The notes under the pieces were generated by a model, which saw only the letters and a program-made list of their open reading frames with translations, was not told the DNA's origin and did not search any database. The translations under genes were made by a program, and so were the position numbers. Below, one piece after another: positions 33,283 through 43,669 of a stretch of 53,796 nt of DNA; the stretch's first letter is position 1; every line of letters begins with the position of its first letter. The DNA is from Dimorphilus gyrociliatus (lineage: Eukaryota > Annelida > Polychaeta > Dinophilidae): contig CAJFCJ010000112.1 of assembly GCA_904063045.1 (NCBI GenBank), positions 17,203 through 70,998 on the forward strand, read 5' to 3'.

Positions 33283-33490
33283 GGGGTGTAACTGTCCTGG
33301 GCCGAAATGTCCTAAAGTGGGCTGAAATGTCACTGCACCACACAAACCAATATTTTATGCAGGCCAATATTTGAGAGGTAACAGCAGAGTTAGGATAATC
33401 TAACAACTTTACTTACATTTTGTAGTGTACCTGTGTGGGTGTAGGCAGACTGACCAAATAGGTGCAGTGACATTTCGGCCCATTTTAGAA
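33283..33490. repeat. Motif array with inverted ends (GGGCCGAAATGTCC type)
   Basis: Left side has two direct iterations (GGGCCGAAATGTCC, GGGCTGAAATGTCAC) then TGCACCAC; right side has the inverse (GGTGCAGTGACATTTCGGCC). About 100 bp of unrelated DNA lies between. Layout resembles the MULE termini, so it is either a small non-autonomous element or the end of the family-2 MULE. Confidence 0.55.
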
Positions 33491-33796
33491 CATTCAAATT
33501 TAAAAAAAAAACAAAGAAATATAAAATCAAAAAAAAATATATCATTAATAATTTCAGATATGTAAAACAATTATTATAAAATTCAAAATATTTTCCTTAT
33601 TTCAATAATATATTTTACATTGTGTGCACTTAGATATAATGATATATGAATACTTAGACTTTAGATATAAGGGTACATTAGAAAGACTTGCGTTTTATAG
33701 GAATTACAATGGTGCAACTATAGAAATACTTCTATTTCGTGGCAATTATAATGATGGAACTTTAGAAAGACTTTTAATTCGTAGAGTTAGTTTTTA

Positions 33797-34782
33797 GGGA
33801 CAAAGACAGAAGTCGCCCTGTGCACTTATTAAAATTGTATAAATAGACAAAGTTAAATCAAGACTATTTTTTTCTTGTACATTTTAAACATACAGTTGAA
33901 AGTTCTATGATACAATGCATTCTCCTATCAGAGTTGCATGAATTATTTACTATTATTCATTTAATTTCTCAATAAAGTCAATTCATCTGATGATTATCAA
34001 ATCTCTGCCCAATTTTAAATATCTCACTTTGCATATCTTTGTAATGCTTCCTCTCATATCTATATATCTTTTTCTCTGATAGTATTCTCTGATAAGCTGC
34101 AATAAGATCTGCCTCTCTTTTTAATTCATCTATTACTGAATAGAATAAGGAATTTGCCCCTAAGTTTCCATTTAATCAATTATAGAATCCCTTCACATCA
34201 TTATTAGGGATGCAACAGAAAACGCCCACAAATCAGTGCTTTTATCCTAAGCCTATCCCAGCCCTTGGCTGTACCTAATCTTTTCCATTAGCCCTAACCC
34301 TTAGAGGAGACCCTCCAAAGTACAAATCAGTTGCTGTCTTCTTCTTACTAACCATTTCTCAATCGAAAATCTTGTCTTGAAATTTATCATTTGTGAATGT
34401 TTCTGTCAACCCTCATTATTAGTTCTAAATGTATTTTGATACACTGACCACTGCTTTGGTGACGAAATATTATCTATAATCCAAGTTCAAAACCAACAAT
34501 TGCATTTGAAGATAATAAGATAGTGAAAAAATCCTGGGTAAAATAGAAACTGGTATAATCATTTCTCATTTTATCACTAAAAAGCTTAAATAAATTAACA
34601 AAACATTTAAAATATTTAAAACCACAAGAAAAAATATATTTTTTATTATATTATTTTTATATATTACTGGGGCGACTTGTGTCACTCCTCTGGACGACTT
34701 TTGCCTTAGTTCTGGGTGACTTCTGACTATTTCTGGGCAACCTCTGTTCTGGGTGACTTCTATCCTGGGCAACTTCTGTCGT
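33797..34782 (-). mobile_element. Decayed MULE, family 3, with GACTTCTG motif termini
   Basis: The right end (34666-34782) is a run of CTGGGTGACTTCTG-like iterations; the left end at about 33797-33825 carries the inverse (CAGAAGTCGCCCTGTG). Between them the minus strand encodes a MULE last exon in two pieces: PKQWSVYQNTFRTNNE (34415-34475) and NNDVKGFYNWLNGNLG then KREADLIAAYQRILSEKKIY (33985-34206). The two pieces are split by a short inserted element at 34207-34421. The rest of the transposase is absent. Confidence 0.65.
34207..34421. mobile_element. Small non-autonomous insertion with 9-bp target duplication
   Basis: TCATTATTA occurs at 34198-34206 and again at 34413-34421, directly flanking a 206-bp insert. 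Removing the insert and one copy rejoins the MULE reading RTNND-VKG, so the duplication is exact. The insert begins GGGATGCAAC and ends CAACCC, and has no coding capacity. The 9-bp duplication fits a MULE-mobilised MITE. Confidence 0.75.
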
Positions 34783-35089
34783 ATTCAGCTTTTAGTACTT
34801 TAGAAAGAACTCTATTTCATACGAAATAGACTCTTTGACTGTATCAGATGGTGGCTACTTGGGAATTAACAAACGAACAAAGAACATGGAAAAGATGCAG
34901 ATCAAACACCAGATGCTGATGAGGCAGGCCTATTAGCAGTGGCACATGTTTGGCATGTGGCCCTAATCTTAGGATTATATTTTATATGTTTGATATAACA
35001 GTCTTTCATATTTTTGTTACTTGAGAATTATGAGACCGTCAGACTTCAACTTTGTAATCCTTTGACCACTTGAACCCAAGCTTTGGAAA

Positions 35090-35400
35090 TGTATAAAAGG
35101 AAATGCATTTTCGCAGCTTGTCAGTTCAGTTCTTTAACCATTAACTGGTTGTTTAAACTTACTTGTTTAGAACTAGAAACTCATTTACTCAATACATATT
35201 CTTTGGACGAAATACTGGTGTTTTGTTGAATTAATTCTACTGAAATTACATTTGTTAAGACTATTTGTGGAGGAACTTGAAAGGTTCTATTTGTGTGAGT
35301 ACTTTGGTGCATTGATAAATGATTGGAAAGGACAAATACTGTTCTGAAGAAGCAGAAATTCCTACAATTACAATACAACAAAATAATAATAGTTAAGCAA
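35090..35400 (+). repeat. R1 arm with core promoter, plus strand
   Basis: TATAAAAGG at about 35093, initiator-like TCAGTTCAGTT about 25-30 nt later, then AACTGGTTGTTTAAACTTAC and the R1 arm to about 35400. Same order as the minus-strand copy at 13590-13755. Confidence 0.6.
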
Positions 35401-36085
35401 GTAACAATATGAGAGTTCAATAGCAGCGAAAATAGTTCATAATAGCAGGTTGCCAAATTACCAAACTGTCTTCCAATGTTGAGGAGTAGATGGATGACTC
35501 CTACACACACTTACAAAATAATTACATTGTGTTTGACTTGAGGATTCTTTATCACATTTTGACAATTGACCAACCAAATTGTTTTCAAATTGAGGTGTTC
35601 TTGGAACATAAACAAATAAATTTTCCTACACTTCATTGTTAAAATTTAGATTTTCCCTCTAACCTCCAGTGAGCATGGTTCTAATATCTTATCAACATTT
35701 GCAAATGGATATCTGATACCTTTTGAAACTTCTAAAGATTTTGTACATACACTAGAACTTGAATCTGATATATTGCTAAATTTATGTCTGTTGCATATGT
35801 AGCTACTGAGAATTAATTGGATGGTAGATCTAGAGAGAATTAAATAAAGGGTCTTGTATAAAACATTAATGTGGTATGATTCTGTGCTCGAAATGTACAG
35901 AAGTAAATTAGATTTAAATATGCATATAGCTGATTGTCCTGATTGTCCAGGCAGTCACTGTAACATATTTTCTGTTTAACTCAGTGATGATCTCCAAAAT
36001 GGAGATTTAAGTTAACCAAATCTGTATCAATAATCACATATTCTGAAATAGCAGCTCTGCAAGAGGGACACTCAGATTTTGGGGG
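35400..36085. other. Gene-free stretch
   Basis: AT-rich DNA without recognisable coding sequence, RNA gene or repeat beyond the R1 border. Confidence 0.5.
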
Positions 36086-36087
36086 AG

Positions 36088-36640
36088 CAGGTGAAACTGT
36101 ACCTGGGTTAAACCGTACCTGGGTTAAACCGTACCCACTAGAGGGTTAAACTGTACCCAGGTTAAACCGTACCCATTGTTAATTTAATATATATGTCTGA
36201 AAAAGAAAGCATGTAGGATTGTATTTAAAGTAACATTATTTTTAAGAAAAATTACATAAAACTTCATAACATTTTCAACAGGAAATTTAAAGTCTAACAA
36301 ATGGTTGGACACCAAAGAAATTTGTTGTAGATTTCGAAATGGGATTGTGGACAAGCTTTAAACATACTTAAAAGAAATTACTTCAATCTTAGGCCAAAAC
36401 CAAGGCCTTCAAAACAAAGCAAGAAAGTTTTTTTTAGATCACATGATGTTTGTCTTAAAGCATTTGGATAAATATTTTACTAAAATTCAATACTTTATTA
36501 CAGATATTTAAAAAATATTAGCTTTAAAACCACAGTACAAATTATGAATATAGGAGATTTCACCTAGTATGCTATTAAATAAGTTTCAAGGATCACATTC
36601 CAATAATGAACTAAAAAGAGAAATCCCTATAACTATGTTC
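36088..36640 (+). pseudogene. Decayed MULE, family 4, with GTTAAACCGTACC terminal array
   Basis: 36088-36176 is a motif array: ACCTGGGTTAAACCGTACC and variants, four to five times, with the last ones after CCACTAGAGG. Downstream, an AG splice acceptor at 36280-36281 is followed by a MULE third exon (KKFVVDFEMGLWTSF, containing the second catalytic Asp), which then runs into stops. Near 36590 a trace of the fourth-exon asparagine-rich motif may remain. The other exons are missing. Confidence 0.6.
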
Positions 36641-37710
36641 AAGTAATTCAATACTCTTTGAAATAAGATTTTTTTTTTGTAAATTGTTTTTCCGTAATTT
36701 TGAGGAAAAGAATTGTTTTTTCTTAAATTGAATTTGTTGTTTTAAGGGTATTTTATATAATTTAATATAATATTTCTTTTTTACAGCTTTCTAAAATGTT
36801 TGTTTTTTACTTTAGACAATAGGTAGTTTTTCACAATTTTTTCTATATAATTTAAAGTGCCACATAAGTATCCATGTGAACATGTTCTTTGTCTAAATAA
36901 TTATACATAAAAAGGGAGTATGGGAAAAACGCCCCAAGGAGTGTGAAAAGATATTTTCATTTATTCTTCTGTGCCATCTTTCACCTAGGGCTCGGTTTGG
37001 GGTATTTTTAGGGTTACGAAAAATTCAATTATACTAATTTTGGTTAATATAAAAACCAAGTTAAATTACTTTACCTATTGTTGGGTTACGGTTAGTGTAA
37101 AAATGCAAAATAGGGGATGTTTTATCCAATGTTCTTACAAAGGTACTGCTTCTACTTCAAATAATAAATGTAATGTTCAATTCAATGATTTATTGAGATA
37201 GATACTTAAGAAAATAGTTATATGAAAACACATTAGTAGGCTAGATAGTTTATAGTAACAGTTATTGCAAAGTTACCAAACCAGCACAAAACAAGAAGTG
37301 GCAGAGAAGGGAATAGGTCTTAGTCGACCAAGTTCATTACCAACTCTTACACTTCTGAATTGTGAGAATTGGTAGAAATTGAGATAGAGATTGCTTATTT
37401 GAAAGAAAATATTGACAATTAAGATACTGATTAGTTGCTTTGTGACATGTATAATTCAAAAATCTCTATCATTACTTTATGTATACCATTGTACTGATGA
37501 ATTAAAAAATATTGACTAGAATATATCTCATCACATTTTATAATTAGAGGAGCAAATGGTAACAATTTACAAAAACAAAAATTGACACAGATTTTTCTTT
37601 CTTGAGAATGAAGAAAAAAAGAAAAAAATGATTTATTGATCTTCTCATTAATTTAAAAATGTAATTAAACCTAAAAAACTCTCTATTAAATGAAAATTGA
37701 TTAATTGAAT
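36641..37710. other. Gene-free stretch downstream of the C1q-like gene
   Basis: No coding sequence recognised. One GGGAAAAACGCCCC string at about 36920 recalls the ends of the small element at 34207. TTTATT at 37712-37717 (AATAAA on the minus strand) is a likely polyadenylation signal for the gene ending at 37746. Confidence 0.5.
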
Positions 37711-37745
37711 ATTTATTGATCTAAAACAAGAAATTTATAATTTTT

Positions 37746-39008
37746 CTAATCAATATAAATCATTGACAATACACCTTGATTTTCAGCTTTTGCATTACTT
37801 CCCTGTATTTTTATTTGTAGAAAGTCATTTCTGGACAAGGATAGTAACATTGAGGTTGATGATAAATATGGATCATAATCGTTACTTTGACCAGCGTAGA
37901 AAGTTGACAGTAAATTTCCATTAACTCTGATTTCAATGTCTAGTTCATGCTTATTACTCTCGAATGGCAAGTTAGCAGTTACATAATAAGTTCCAGATTG
38001 TGGAACTACATATTTTCCTTCGATATTATTCCATGAATTGTGAGAATCCAATCTTATATTATGAAATCTTACAAATTCTGATTTATCGACATCAAAACTA
38101 TTAGAGCCGCAAAAGTAAGGTTTTTCAGTGTCCAATTTGAATATAGCTAAATAAGTTTGCAAATCAGCATCAGCATAGGATGTTCCATCAGTTAGAGTCA
38201 GGCCAACACTGTCTCCAGCATGTAGGTAGGTTAGAAAACTTTTTGTGTGGTGAGTTGTATGACGGCCCATGTAGAATGTATTAATGCTTCTATACTTTTC
38301 TTTATTGTCATTTATATGAAAGCTGACAATTGTGTCATCAGCTGGATTAAAACCAGAACCAAAACTAACAAAGTATAAACCAGATTCGCTAACTTTTATC
38401 ATGTTGTTTTCTAATCTAAAACCTCTCATAGCCATGATAATTGGCAGGGGAATTGGCGATGATTTTTCCATCCATTCGTCATCACGAGCGCCAAAGAAAT
38501 ATGAACTCGAATCGTAATGAAAACCAGTCCATAATGTATTATTACCTCCAGTAAGGTTTGCAGTATCAAATGCTTGTTGAACGTATGGCTTATTTAATGC
38601 TGTTAGAAAAAATAGACTGTCTCTTGTAATAGTATTAAGGTTATTATTTGACTTTAGTTTAGTCATTCCCAATTCTCTACCAGTTCCATCTAGCTGGAAA
38701 GACACCCTAGAAGTTTCCACAACTGTTGCTGTCATTGATAAAAAGTACATTCCAGATTTTGTTATATTAAGACTATTATCAGCTGGATTGAATAATTTTT
38801 GAGAGTTTAGGTGCACTTTTTCCCAATTCATTCTCCCCTCTCCAACATTTCCAGTATTGTCAAGTGAAACCATGAATGCTGGATTATTTGATTTTACTGC
38901 AGCTGTTTCTTCAATAAAATCTTTCATATTTTTCTTTGGAGATGAATCAACAAATCTGCTAGAAGCAATTGAACAAAAAACAACCACAATCAAACAAGAA
39001 TAAAACAT
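37746..39008 (-). CDS. Secreted protein with three C1q-like units
   Basis: 420 residues from ATG 39008, single exon. Hydrophobic signal peptide at 1-18. Three tandem beta-sandwich units inferred from recurring strand motifs: about 43-170 (LFNPADNSLNITKSGMYFLS), about 185-310 (FRLENNMIKVSESGLYFVSF) and about 315-420 (VRFHNIRLDSHNSW, then YVVPQSGTYYVTANL). The G-x-Y-F/Y-V/L core is typical of C1q/TNF-like jelly rolls; no collagen stalk is present. The role is likely extracellular recognition or lectin-like binding, by family analogy. A diverged paralogue (39801-41063) is head-to-head with it. Core promoter: TATAAAAA at 39078-39085 (minus strand). The C1q assignment is by pattern and is moderately secure. 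Confidence 0.75.
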   Translation of the reverse strand: MFYSCLIVVVFCSIASSRFVDSSPKKNMKDFIEETAAVKSNNPAFMVSLDNTGNVGEGRMNWEKVHLNSQKLFNPADNSLNITKSGMYFLSMTATVVETSRVSFQLDGTGRELGMTKLKSNNNLNTITRDSLFFLTALNKPYVQQAFDTANLTGGNNTLWTGFHYDSSSYFFGARDDEWMEKSSPIPLPIIMAMRGFRLENNMIKVSESGLYFVSFGSGFNPADDTIVSFHINDNKEKYRSINTFYMGRHTTHHTKSFLTYLHAGDSVGLTLTDGTSYADADLQTYLAIFKLDTEKPYFCGSNSFDVDKSEFVRFHNIRLDSHNSWNNIEGKYVVPQSGTYYVTANLPFESNKHELDIEIRVNGNLLSTFYAGQSNDYDPYLSSTSMLLSLSRNDFLQIKIQGSNAKAENQGVLSMIYID

Positions 39009-39800
39009 TTTGATTTTTTCTGTAGTACTGAAGAAAATTTCGTTACTGAATGATTAGAAACAATGAAACAATTGCCATTTTTATATCTTTATCCCAGAGA
39101 TTAAAAAAGATAACACTAACACGATTTGTTTTCTTATCTCAGCTGATAATCAAAATTTAAAGACTGTTATCTTTACAGGATATTTGTCATATCACAGATA
39201 TGTTATACTTTCCGTCTAAGACCTGATAGGCAATATTTTCTTAGAATACTAGAATTAAGTACTATAACAACCCATTCTCTCCTTCTTACTTGAAATTTCT
39301 TGAAAATAATTGTTAATTAGCCAACTTTTAGTGAAATTTGATGATACTTTTACAATGTTACTCAAAATAGAAAGAGCTTGTAAGAGCTTTCTATGTTGAT
39401 GTACTTCTTTTTTAATAAGAAACTTTTCAGTAGTCAGCCTCAAAGTGTTGACAATTAAGTTCTTTTTCCATCAATCAGATTGGATTGTTACATATCTTAT
39501 TCACTTTGCCACTTATCTTTCGCTATCACTTCTATTGATAAGAATCATCTTTGCATCATTGATAACAATCTGAATCATATTGTAAACATCTGTTTTCCTA
39601 TCGTAAAAACTGCTTAATTGGACAAAATTTAATGATATCATCTGAACACTAGTCATCTTTTACTAATATAGAAAAAAAATGGATATAAAAAGAGGTTGCA
39701 AAAGCTTTGTTTCATTGCACATCCAACAGTTGAACAACCATGATGCTACATTCTATAGTCAGTGAGTACCATTCTCTTCTTTTTCTTTTTTAGGCAATTG
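39009..39800. promoter_or_regulatory. Bidirectional intergenic region rich in WGATAR sites
   Basis: Separates the divergent C1q-like genes. Two matching core promoters: TATAAAAA at 39078-39085 on the minus strand and at 39684-39691 on the plus strand, each followed by TTTCATTG. Nine WGATAR sites (both strands) at 39108, 39134, 39144, 39167, 39224, 39513, 39523, 39536 and 39560, in two clusters beside the two promoters. Such sites bind GATA-family factors in animals. Confidence 0.55.
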
Positions 39801-41063
39801 ATGAGTGAATATTTAAAGTTTTTCTCTTCTTTTTTCTTAGTTTGTATGATATGTTTGACTTTTGCTCAAGTTAATGGAGAGTTAGACAACAACAAGAGTT
39901 TACAAAAAGTTGTTAAAAGTTCTGAGGAAAATCCAGCCTTCTCTGTTTCACTTAAAGAATCTGGAAATCTTGGAAATGGCAAAGTTAAATGGACAAGTGT
40001 TGACATCAATCATCAAAATCTATTTAATACATTAGACAATAGTCTGGAAATAACTAAAACTGGAATATATTACTTGACTATGACAATGACTCTATCAAAA
40101 ACTTCTAGAGCATCGTTTTCTCTAGAGAAAACTGGTAGAAGGTCTGGGATGACAACATATAATCAAGTTGATGGAAGAGAGTCAATTAATAAGCGCAGTC
40201 TTCATTTGCTAACTTCATTAAACAGGCCTTATGTTAAACAAGTTTTTACTACATCAGGTTTGGTTGGTGGAAATAACAGAGAAACAGCATGGGCTGGCTT
40301 TCACTATGACACTGATCATTATTTCTTTGGAGCACGTGATGAAGAGTGGGAAGATAAAAGTGTTATTCCATTGCCAATAACTATGGCTTTGAGAGGGTTT
40401 CAGAAGCATGGAAACAAATTGAATGTACTCAGCACGGGTCTCTACTTTATTGGTTTCAGTTCAGCTTTCAATCCACTGGCAGAGTCAACATTAACCATTA
40501 AAAGTAGTCAAAGTTCATTGAGACATTCTATAAGATTTCACCATATAACCCGACATCCAATTATTTCTTCAACGAGTCTTTTGGCAAATTTAGAGGAAGG
40601 GGAAAATATTGAACTACAGTTAGACTCTGGTAGTTTATACTCAGATGCTGATTTGCAAACTTCTCTAACTCTCTTTAAGCTAGATTCAAATAAATCTTAT
40701 TTTTACAGTAAAGGAGAAAAGCGTTCAACTTGTAAACCAGATTCAATCAATTTTGGTTTAGTAAAATTCGATTCAGACAATTCTTGGATTCAGAGTGATC
40801 AAACCTATGTTGCTCCAAAGAATGGAACTTATTTCATTTCTGTAAATCTATCTTTCTTTAGGAAAAGAGAATCAGAAGAAGCCTACATTGAAGTGAATGG
40901 AGTTAAGAAGACAACACTCTACAAACATACATTTCACATTATTGAAGAGTCTCTAACAATGAGTGAAGTATTATTAAAAATGAATAAAGGTGATAAATTG
41001 AGAGTTGTCAATAGAGGATGTGAAGCAGGTGAAAATGGACTATTAATTATTTTAATTAGTTAA
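39801..41063 (+). CDS. Secreted protein with three C1q-like units (paralogue)
   Basis: 420 residues from ATG 39801. The open frame extends 13 codons upstream, but only from a GTG, through a pyrimidine-rich tract ending in TTTTTTAG at 39793, which looks like a 3' splice site just before the ATG; a leader exon with donor CAGTGAGT at 39760-39767 is possible. Signal peptide 1-24 (FFSSFFLVCMICLTFAQ). Three units parallel those of the minus-strand gene: LFNTLDNSLEITKTGIYYLT, then LNVLSTGLYFIGF, then YVAPKNGTYFISVNL. Shared strings such as YFFGARD, PLPI.MA.RGF and DADLQT mark both as one duplicated gene. Probable polyadenylation signal AATAAA at 41248-41253. Product likely extracellular. Confidence 0.75.
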   Translation: MSEYLKFFSSFFLVCMICLTFAQVNGELDNNKSLQKVVKSSEENPAFSVSLKESGNLGNGKVKWTSVDINHQNLFNTLDNSLEITKTGIYYLTMTMTLSKTSRASFSLEKTGRRSGMTTYNQVDGRESINKRSLHLLTSLNRPYVKQVFTTSGLVGGNNRETAWAGFHYDTDHYFFGARDEEWEDKSVIPLPITMALRGFQKHGNKLNVLSTGLYFIGFSSAFNPLAESTLTIKSSQSSLRHSIRFHHITRHPIISSTSLLANLEEGENIELQLDSGSLYSDADLQTSLTLFKLDSNKSYFYSKGEKRSTCKPDSINFGLVKFDSDNSWIQSDQTYVAPKNGTYFISVNLSFFRKRESEEAYIEVNGVKKTTLYKHTFHIIEESLTMSEVLLKMNKGDKLRVVNRGCEAGENGLLIILIS

Positions 41064-41254
41064 TATGTTTATTAAAATGAATACAATTTTTCCAAATTTC
41101 ATCTAAACTAAGCTCTTGATATTGTTTTGTCAATTACAATGGTCAGCCATTTTGTTAGGGTTAGGATTTAAAAATAGTTTGTATAGAATTGATGGGGAGA
41201 GGGTTGAGAAGAGAGTACATTGAATTGTTTGAACTTGAAATGTGATCAATAAAG

Positions 41255-41507
41255 GTAAAAAAAAGGAAAAGATCTTCTCATCCACAAAGGATATACTTTT
41301 AACATAAAAATGAAAAGAAAAACAGCTACAATTTGGACTTGCTCAGTTCCAAACAAAAACAGAAAGTGTTCTGCAAGTATTAACCAAAAAGGAAGTGATT
41401 TTGTAATTGGTAAAATGAAACACAATCATTCACCATTGAATAGTGCAGAAAAGCAGATTATAATTAGAAAAGATATCAAAGAGAAGTGCCTTAGTGATAA
41501 TAAATAA
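41255..41507 (+). pseudogene. FLYWCH domain fragment of a MULE
   Basis: Encodes a single FLYWCH finger with its flanks: KDLLIHKGYTF, ATIWTCSVPNKNRKCSASI, KMKHNHSP, then the start of the helical linker, ending in TAA at about 41505. No transposase core follows. It differs from all other copies in the window, so it is another old family. Confidence 0.7.
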
Positions 41508-41607
41508 TGATGGTGTTTGTCAGAAAAAGATCTTGTTGAAAATGATCACAGTTTTTTGGTTTTTGTTTGTTTACCCTAACCCCTGGAATCTTATTATCTC
41601 ATTATGG

Positions 41608-41820
41608 TCATTTTCCAAATTTTTCCCTTCTTTTCTTATTACTTGAATCAAGCCTGAGTAGAAGAACAAGTTGAATGTTATCAATAATTTCTTCACCATT
41701 AAATACTTCTGCCTCTTGAAAAGTCAACTGACTTTGACTATCTAAATAAAAAGTAAGGCAATCACCAATTGAATAGGGATTAGTACATGTCCACATCTTT
41801 TTACCTATAGGAGAATTCAT
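41608..41820 (-). CDS. Small unrecognised open reading frame
   Basis: 70 codons from an ATG, with a coding-like composition (GKKMWTCTNPYSIGDCLTFY, then SQLTFQEAEVFNGEEIIDNI). I do not recognise a family. It could be a fragment of a larger decayed gene. Low confidence that it is expressed. Confidence 0.2.
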   Translation of the reverse strand: MNSPIGKKMWTCTNPYSIGDCLTFYLDSQSQLTFQEAEVFNGEEIIDNIQLVLLLRLDSSNKKRREKFGK

Positions 41821-42136
41821 GCCAATGATTTAAAGGTCTGTTTCTTTCACCTAACCCTAACCTTGAACAAGTTCCACAACAGTTTTTATGTATGATAAAA
41901 GTTAACAACCCATTTAGTAAGGTTGGCCTTTTAGATTAAAATTGCATAGAAAAGAATTGTCTGTCATCCTTATTGGTTTCACAAAACCCTAACCCTTTCT
42001 TTTCTACCTGATTATTTTTTTCAAGGAAAAAGCACGTGATTCTATGTCAAATAGTTTATGGAAGTATAATGTATTGTTGGAAAAATTTTTTTTACAACAT
42101 TAACAAAATATGAGTAGTAGTAGAGAAGTCAAAATT

Positions 42137-43662
42137 AATTAGGATAGATCTCTTAAAGCAGCTGCAAAATTTACACAATCACTCACATACATATTTAAAT
42201 CTTGTCTTAGCACTGAATAAAAGAATTGTAAATTTGTATCCATAATATTCTTGTATTCTAAAATACGTTACCATTGCAATTCTTGAAACTGTAAATAGAA
42301 AGAAAAAATATATCAGAATTATAAAAATCTACCTTTGTTTATTTGTTTATTTACTATTTCAAGTAGTTATCTAATTGATTATCTGTAATAAATTCTTCAA
42401 CATCTTTAACTGTCCAATTTTCAAAAGGCTGGTGAATAAACAATAAGAAATATTGGACATATTTTAATGGCTTCTTCCATGGAATGAAAAGTAGAACAGC
42501 CTTTTTTTTTTAAAAAAATCAATAAAACTTGAAATAGACACTGAAAAAAAAGAAATAAAAGAAACTTACATGCGTAATCAGCATCAAACCATATATTAAC
42601 ATTATCTTTCAGTCGGTTATATAAGTGTAGAGCAATTTCAAAATATTTTATTTCATAACTCAGAACAACATAAAAAAGCAGACTATTATCATCATTCTCT
42701 TTAAAATTGTCTGATTTATCAGAAATATTACTTATCTGTAAAATTATTTCACGAATTAGTCAACTAATTGTGGGATTTTGGCAACATTTTCTCTCTAAAT
42801 TTCGAATGATATGATAATATTTTTGTTCAGACATTGTATTGAATATTCTTTCTCATCCATTGAAATGGTGTTTTCAATTACTTCAAATAAAATGGGAATA
42901 TGTTGAATAATAAACTTTCTGTTATTTCCATTATTAGCCAATTTATTGATGGATAATAAATCCATTTCAGTTGAAAAGATATCATTTTTATGAACTTTCA
43001 CTTTCGCTGTTTTAAATAGAAAATCAATGATGTCACTACTTGCTTCAATTTCATCATATTCATCTTCTTTTATAAGATACCATGTATTAACAAGGCATAA
43101 AAATAAAATAGGAACACAAGCTTTAAAGTTATTTTGAAGTTCTTGTAAATTTTCAATTCCATTTATATCTCTGATATCTTTCAACTTTTTGAAGAACATT
43201 ATACATGATACTCAAATACTCTTTAATGGGTTTTACCTTGTCATAAAATCTCCAATGTGCAAATATTTTTTCACTTATATTGTGAATTATTTTTCCTTCA
43301 TAAATTTTTGAACAAAATTCTTTGGAAACTTCTGAACCTTTTTGAATTGCTGTTACAATATAATCAGCAGCATCAAATTCATCCTTTTCATTACCATTTA
43401 AAAGTTTTTCATGAAAAGTTTTAAAAAATTCTACCAGTGTTATAGTAAAATTTTCATTGCTGAGAACAATTTAAATTATTTTTCTTTCAGTTTGAGCAAA
43501 GTTTTTAAACTATTTAATAATTTTTTTCTTTTTTAAATCTTTAAAGTTGAATGATTCTGAAATTTTCGAAATACATTTAATACTTTCTTGTAAAATATCT
43601 ACTTTCTTTTTTTCAGATTTTGTAACTTCTCTAGAGTTTGAATTCTATAGATTAGAGTCCAT
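42137..43662 (-). pseudogene. ARM-repeat / TIR / SAM-like signalling protein, decayed
   Basis: Starts at ATG 43662 with a TAG at codon 6. Pieces in several frames give: Lys-rich start (SEKKKVDILQESIKCIS), helical armadillo-like repeats (43440-42795, with DIFSTEMDLLSINKLANNGN), then a TIR domain start (FYVVLSYEIKYFEIALHLYN, then VNIWFDADYA) ending at a good splice donor at 42569. After about 90 nt comes an AG and a SAM-like exon, ENWTVKDVEEFITDNQLDNY (42360-42430). A last piece reads FFYSVLRQDLNMYVSDCVNF, ending in AAALRDLS and stop at about 42137. Stops and frame changes at several points, and only the first part of the TIR domain found, indicate a pseudogene. Intact relatives with ARM, TIR and SAM-like parts occur in invertebrate immune gene sets; the TIR part would bind NAD or recruit partners. 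Confidence 0.65.
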
Positions 43663-43669
43663 TTTTTAA

